From assembly GCA_954871525.1 (NCBI GenBank), contig OX940872.1, forward strand, positions 25,267,746-25,331,745: a stretch of DNA of 64,000 bases. The letters are read 5' to 3'. Position 1 is the stretch's first letter. Every line of letters begins with the position of its first letter. This DNA comes from Parietaria judaica. Its lineage: Eukaryota; Streptophyta; Magnoliopsida; Rosales; Urticaceae. Position numbers and translations under genes: made by a program. Positions 58,464 through 64,000 of this stretch are shown here, in pieces. The notes under the pieces were generated by a model. The model was given only the letters and a program-made list of their open reading frames with translations, searched no databases and was not told the DNA's origin.

Positions 58464-60291
58464 AGATGTTGTATCTCTATAATACCTTGCTTGATTGTTA
58501 CGAAGAGAGAAGCTGAATTATATATTAATAAACGTTGACTGTGGTTTGTCGTTTATTGTTATCACCAATATTGGTAGTATATAGGGGATAATTGCGGCAA
58601 AACACTTAAAAGTTCAAAATATAGCTCCACATATATTTTGATCATTAAATTAAAGTATTAAATTCCTGATTGGATCTTTAAGTCTTAAGGTCATGAAATT
58701 TGTGTTTGCAATTGGTTTTAACATGTGTTTCCGATAGTGTTAAGTCATTTCTGTCTCTGACTGAAGTACTAACATAAAAATCATAATACGTGAAAAAATG
58801 AGTGTTAATCTAAATTATAAATCAACCCAACAAATGAATACATAAGATAATCAATCGAAAATACAAATTTTATGATCTTGTGCATATTTTTATAATGAAA
58901 GATTTGATAAATTTGTTGCCGAAAAAGATGTTACGACTCAAATTATAATCCGATCTCTGAAAAGAAGTCTTATTGACTTTACAATTTTTTATTAATATTT
59001 TTGTGGATAATTATTCACCAATATTTTCATTGACGTGAGGTACGTTAGCCGAGCCCAAACACTAAAACTATCGTCAAACAATAAGTACACAAATTATAAT
59101 TAAGTATCAACATATGATAATCACATAACAAGACTATGATAATGTTTAATTTTGCAATACACCTAGCGTGTTTGTATAGGAGACAAAGGTTATCATATTA
59201 ATGCTCGTTGACTATGATTTGTCGTTTAATATATCATAAATGGCATTTATATTTAAATAATATACTATGGTGGCCAAAGTTATCTTTTCTTTGGGATTGT
59301 AAGAATTTATATTTTAGATTTTGTTTTACTGCATAGAAGTATAAGTCATAATTTTATATCAAATTCAGATACAAGTATGTTCCCATATAAAATTCAAATT
59401 CAAATTAAGTTTATTACTGTATTAAAAAGACTATATGATGTCCTTTGTAAAAATACAAAATTACAATTTACAATAATAGTTATTCATCTCATAAAGTACT
59501 AGAGAAACAACTATACCAACATTAAATTCTCATTTTATAATCTCTGAATTTTAGTGGAAAATTCAATGTTTTAATCAATGGAGGCTGCCATTCGAATATT
59601 TTGTCATGTTCTTCTTAATTGATATTTACGTTCTAGTTTACTCATTACTGCCATTGCATAATTGAAATTTACAAATGATATATATATATATATATATATA
59701 TCGTGCGAAGACACTTGTAATTTTTTAAACATTTATTTCTTAATGTTATATATAGTCTTCGAAAGCGATTATATCTAGAGAGTCTCGTGGGTAATCCGCT
59801 TTTGAAATAATGAGTGTTGGTAGAAATTACACTAACTAGGAATTCAATTTCGATCTTTGCACGTAACAGATACGATTTTTTTTCTTTCAAGTATTTGATA
59901 TTGTTTTTCAATTTTGTGTAACGATTTTTTTGAACCAAAATTACATCGGTATACCTATCGAGTTTTTGGCATACTCGTAAAATCGGATCATCACAATCGA
60001 CAAACTTAACTGAATCTTATGAAAACTCCATCGAGTTTTTGGTATATCCGTACAGTTTGATTTGCGGGCAGTTTTTGAGAAGCGGTATTTCTGAAACATG
60101 GTTTGAAACTTTGTATCATCGCTTTTTTCCACCGGTGCTAATGTAGTGAATAAACGTTCGATACATTTCGAATTAATATTTAGAGTAGTTTAATCATTAG
60201 TAATTCTTTTTTTCCCAATATATTGACAATATTTGAGAGAAAAAAGACATACAATATTGACTTATATAATAATAAGCTACACATAATTTAG
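58464..60291. other. Spacer between SPH6 and SPH7, part of the duplicated unit
   Basis: It contains CGTTGACTGTGGTTTGTCGTTTATTG near 58535 (the SPH6 upstream block), GGGATAATTGCGGCAAAACACTT near 58587 (resembling the Mutator-like terminus), and a second TTGACTATGATTTGTCGTTTA near 59209 with no gene beside it. An (AT)n microsatellite lies at 59679-59702. No coding sequence recognised. Confidence 0.55.
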
Positions 60292-60732
60292 CTACCATGG
60301 ATAAGCATTGAACCAAGTAGCATTGTTACTGCTGAAGAAGATTCCAACGTCTTTGACCCTCCAAAAACAAGCCCTCATGGGCCCGCAGCGCTCTTCGTCC
60401 CTCGTGGCCTTGAACGCAACGAACGTTGTCTCCTTCACTCCTTCCCATCGCACAAAGCAGAAGTAGAGCGTCGTCCGGAAAAGATTGATCCTCGTTTCCC
60501 ATTCGTACATGCCCCCTGGTGGGAGCTCTCGAACGCCTTTGTCCCTGTCACCCGACTTGCAGTGCACGAGCAGCCTCGAGCTCGGATTGGGCAATGCATC
60601 CTTTATGTGGATCTGGAACTTTTTGAATTCCTGGTTGTCGTTGCAAGCCGCTCTTGGCCACGTCCCGAGCAGGGAAAGAGTGAGCCAGAGTTGCACTACG
60701 AGCCGTAGGGTTTTGCCATCAGTGACGTGCAT
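60292..60732 (-). CDS. S-protein homologue 7
   Basis: A single exon of 146 residues, sister of SPH6. A signal peptide covers residues 1-29 (LVVQLWLTLSLLGTWPRAA). Cysteines at 58, 92, 116 and 122; LLVHCKSGDRDKGVREL, YFCFVRWEGVKETTF, CGPMRACFWRVKDVGIFF and a sequon at Asn137 before WFNAYPW. Differences from SPH6 are spread through both signal peptide and mature domain, with charge changes at VFIKY/EFKKF and GEYEWGT/GMYEWET. The TATA-type core seen at SPH3-6 is not obvious here. Confidence 0.93.
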   Translation of the reverse strand: MHVTDGKTLRLVVQLWLTLSLLGTWPRAACNDNQEFKKFQIHIKDALPNPSSRLLVHCKSGDRDKGVRELPPGGMYEWETRINLFRTTLYFCFVRWEGVKETTFVAFKATRDEERCGPMRACFWRVKDVGIFFSSNNATWFNAYPW

Positions 60733-62339
60733 GGTTTTCCGGTGAAGGGTTTGCTTGGTTTTGTAAAGGAAGATGATGTTTCTATATTAATACCTTGCTT
60801 GATTGTTATGAAGAGAGAAGCTGAATTATAATACGCGTTGACTGTGGTTTGTCGTTTATTGTTATATATGAATATGACCAATGGTAGTGTATAAGAGATA
60901 ATTGCGGCAAAACACTTCAAAGTTCAAAATAGTTAAAGCTTGGCTAATTGTCTAGCCAAGACCCGTTTATCCATTTTACTCTCGGACTTTTCATCGGACG
61001 AATGTCCAAATTGGCTTGTACACCTTGTTAACAGGGAATTTACTCTATGATATTATTGAAAGGTTCAGTGTCAAAAAAGCTTTCAATTCCTGATTGGTAT
61101 CTATAGTCGTGAAATTTTGTGTTTTCTATTAATGTTAAGTCATTTATACATATGTATTTCTGAAACAAGTATGCATTTAACATAAAAATCTTACTATTAA
61201 TAAAGATTGTTAATCTGAGTTATACACGTGTAATAAACCTAAAAATGAATAAACCAGAGACCTAATCAATTCTAAAACACAAATTACACAATCTTGTGCA
61301 TAATTTTATAGTGAAACATTGGCTACTTTCTTGTTATGAGTACGTGAAGAAGATGTTATGACCCAAATTATAATCCGATCTAAAAAAAAAGAAGCTAGTT
61401 TACTTATCTTCATAATTTTTTTTATACGTGCGTTGACTACGATTTGTCGTTTACATGTTATGAATGGTATTATATTTTTTTAATTACAATTGACCCTTTT
61501 TGTGTGGTCGAAGGAGTGTATTATGATATTTAACTCTTATATATGTATTATAAATTGACGAACAGTTGTGGACAGTTGTTCCTTTCGATATTTTCTTAAA
61601 AATTAGGTGAAATGATTATACCAAACCCAGTGACTTTATATATGTGTGATTTAGTTGAATGAATCATTAGTATTAATATATAAATCAACCATATACATAA
61701 ATATTGCTACTTTTTCTTTTACTGTTTTAGAAGAAAAATAATATTAATATATCATTCACTATTGGAATACGTATTGTATTTTGTGTTAATCGATTTCTTC
61801 AAATGATCTCTTGATGTTTCTCGATTACTTCAACATCATTGATCGTATGTCTTTCTTTTTTTCTTAATAAAGTTTATGGATTTAACTTCAAGGAATTGTT
61901 TCGAGATTCAATGGGTCTAATTAATATTAATATGAGACCAATAACCCTTATGAGATAATCTTGAATTGTGAAGCCCAATCTTCTAAAACCGTTACGAAGA
62001 ACCAATACCCGGTCGTAATCTAATATTTCGAGCATGTGGGCTTATGACAACTTTTATAGTGCTCGTATTACTAGTAAGAGATCGAGAAAGTGAGTTGTAA
62101 CGACAGTGAATTCCAAATTACTAGAGTGAATAAACGATTTGCAAGCGACAAGTGCACTCGTACTGTTGTCACATACACGGAGTGTGAATTATGAAAACAA
62201 ATAGTAGTAAGTGTAAATATTCGATATTATCTCTGATTCTCGAATCCTTGAAGAAATGGGAACGACATTATTAGACATTAAACTTTATTTCTATCACCAT
62301 ATAATGGAGTAAAAAAAAAAAAACATAATGATCTTCTCA
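60733..62339. other. Spacer between SPH7 and SPH8
   Basis: The first 750 bp parallel the SPH6 upstream region: ACGCGTTGACTGTGGTTTGTCG near 60833, GAGATAATTGCGGCAAAACACTT near 60895, GATGTTATGACCCAAATTATAATCCGATCT near 61352, and an orphan GCGTTGACTACGATTTGTCG near 61431. The rest is AT-rich with no gene seen. Confidence 0.55.
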
Positions 62340-62780
62340 CTATTCAGTTTCCCAAACAGAAGACTTAACCCAAGTAGAGTTATCCCAACTTCGGAAGAAG
62401 CCACTCTCTCTTACCAACCAGAAAACGGACCCGCGACTGGCGTCTCTCTTCGGCTGAAACGCGTGCCACGACGCCATGAATCTTCCCCACTGAGCGTCGC
62501 AGTAGTACAAAGCCTTCTCTTCGATGGTCCACCGGAACTCTGCGCCGCTACCGAGTGCTTGGAATGGCCCTAAATCCGTGTTTCGGGAAGAGCATCGGAT
62601 GTTCAATGTTGGGATGGTCGTGTCATTATTTGGCAAAGAATTTGTGACGTGAACGATGGTAGAGATCGTGATCATGAGCTTTTGATGATCATGAAGATCT
62701 TGATGGGAGACTCTTGATGTTGTTGCGAAAGAAGCTGAGATAGCTAAGAAACAGAAGATGATTTGTGCTACACGAGTCAT
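62340..62780 (-). CDS. S-protein homologue 8, divergent, lacking the second cysteine pair
   Basis: A single exon of 146 residues with a signal peptide over residues 1-22. The family frame is recognisable: IVHVTNSLPN, LNIRCSSRNTDLG with Cys63, ALYYCDAQWGRF with Cys94, AFQPKRDAS, and VFWLVRESGFFRSWDNSTW. Where other members have two cysteines after the RD motif, this protein reads RGSVFW, so only one disulfide is possible in the mature domain. Sequons lie at Asn52 and Asn134. It ends WETE instead of YPW, closer to SPH1. It is either an old lineage or a member with altered constraint. Confidence 0.87.
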   Translation of the reverse strand: MTRVAQIIFCFLAISASFATTSRVSHQDLHDHQKLMITISTIVHVTNSLPNNDTTIPTLNIRCSSRNTDLGPFQALGSGAEFRWTIEEKALYYCDAQWGRFMASWHAFQPKRDASRGSVFWLVRESGFFRSWDNSTWVKSSVWETE

Positions 62781-64000
62781 GATGTTAATTTGTGAGGATT
62801 GTTTATGTCTAATTGTAGATTAGAGGCTATTTATAATATAATATAGGGTTAATAGCTATATAAGTATCTATTTTATTTTTATTTTTTTGTAGTATAAAGC
62901 TTAATGTTTTTATTTACTCGGCTTAAGTTCCCAAGGTCTACAAATTTGCTCTCTGATATTTCAGTATTTCACCTATTTATTATTATTAACGTCAGTACGA
63001 TGAAGGAGAAAAGAAATATAATATTTGCAAATTCGTAGAAGTGACATGTGCCGAAGATTTAACGGCATGTCCAAAATTATGTTGAATCGTTGAGAAAAAA
63101 GTGGAGTTGAGTTTTGGAGCGAAAAAGATAGTGAATTTGAGAACTTTGACCTGTGAAAAAAAAAAGTCATATGCAAATACAAAAAATCAAAGTATTTAAG
63201 TATTTATGCCACTATTAAGTTATGATATCGGAACCCTTGCAATATTAAGTTATGATAAATATGTTATACTATTTGAGGGGAAGTTATATTATTAATTAAT
63301 GATGATATTTGATATATATAAATTGTAAAAGTATACCTGGTTGTGGATCTTGTATAAGTATGGGGAATTGTGTTTCTTAAGATATTATTCTAGTTAATTA
63401 TGAGTTGCCTTGAGAGACAAATATATAGTCTTGGTGTTAATTTGTGATGATTGTCCGTGTTTAATTGAATTTTATAGGGTTATTGCTATGTTATAGTCAG
63501 AGGAAGTGTCCGAATTAGAATTAAGGTTCATTGGGCTTTTCGAGTTCGATCCGATTACATTAAGGGCCTGTTTGGTAACGTTTTCTATTTCAAAAAATAT
63601 TTTCAAGAGATAAATTATAAAATTGTTTTTTAAATTGTTTTCGAAATAATGTTTGGTTAGTACTTTAAAAAAAAAAAAAAACGAAATCATGTTTGGTGAA
63701 GATTTTGTTTTCTAATAAGTGTTTTAATGTGTGAAATAAAAGGTTATTATTATACTATATTGTGACCGAAACCCTCCAAAATAAAAAAAATAAACTTTAA
63801 AATATAAAATATCGAAAATATGTAATTAAATATATTTATAAGTTATTGATATATATAATTAATACTTCTTAAAAATATTCGGGTTAGTAACCGCATAAGT
63901 ACAAAAATAAATGATTATTTTTTATGCTAATAAAAAGATAAATAATAGGCACTTATGCCGCTATTATAAAACATTGATTACTTATGCCGTTATAATATTA
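62781..64000. other. AT-rich right flank with a possible Harbinger-type MITE start
   Basis: No coding region. TAAGGGCCTGTTTGGTAACG near 63559 matches the GGGCCTGTTTGG termini of plant PIF/Harbinger-like MITEs preceded by TAA. The matching right terminus was not found before the window ends, so this is tentative. Confidence 0.35.

Overview
This 64 kb window is nuclear DNA of a flowering plant, most likely a eudicot. The grounds are AT-rich intergenic DNA, GT-AG introns, Ty1/copia retrotransposons primed by initiator tRNA-Met, Cassandra-type LTRs carrying 5S rRNA sequence, and plant-specific gene families (GT14 glucuronosyltransferase, class I GATA factor, subfamily XI LRR receptor kinase, S-protein homologues). 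The species cannot be named from the sequence alone.

Layout. 0-1.5 kb: a 5'-truncated LINE. 2.0-4.5 kb (minus): a four-exon GT14 gene whose first intron contains decayed copies of the exon 1 end. 4.8-10.9 kb: degenerate repeats, a hAT-like element and an isolated cluster of TCP- and G-box-type sites. 11.0-12.5 kb (plus): a two-exon GATA factor. 12.6-20.8 kb: gene-free DNA with a Cassandra solo LTR, a SINE-like fragment and MITE-like elements. 20.8-35.9 kb: a nested pair of copia elements. The outer one (minus, about 5.15 kb, unusual TA...TA LTR ends) was split inside its RNase H region by a 9.9 kb element on the plus strand. Both have target-site duplications and nearly identical LTRs, but both polyproteins are broken. 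36-40 kb: repeat-derived and AT-rich DNA. 41.0-44.8 kb (plus): an intact LRR receptor kinase with a probable intron in its 5' UTR.

46.1-62.8 kb: a tandem array of eight S-protein homologue (SPH, plant self-incompatibility protein S1 family) genes. All are intronless, on the minus strand, and encode small secreted proteins. Six form three sister pairs (SPH2/3, SPH4/5, SPH6/7), flanked by divergent SPH1 and SPH8. SPH5 carries a premature stop, and SPH8 lacks the second conserved cysteine pair. Several share a TATA/AGTGAT core and a TTGAC-containing upstream block, and two extra copies of that block have no gene beside them. The 4.2 kb gap between SPH2 and SPH3 holds three well-delimited insertions: a Mutator-like foldback with 9-bp TSDs, a Cassandra solo LTR with 5-bp TSDs, and a hAT MITE with 8-bp TSDs.

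The GT14, GATA and receptor-kinase genes look like ordinary unlinked housekeeping or regulatory genes. The SPH array is the one functional cluster: a set of cysteine-paired secreted polypeptides whose family includes the Papaver stigma self-incompatibility ligand. What this array does here cannot be read from the sequence.
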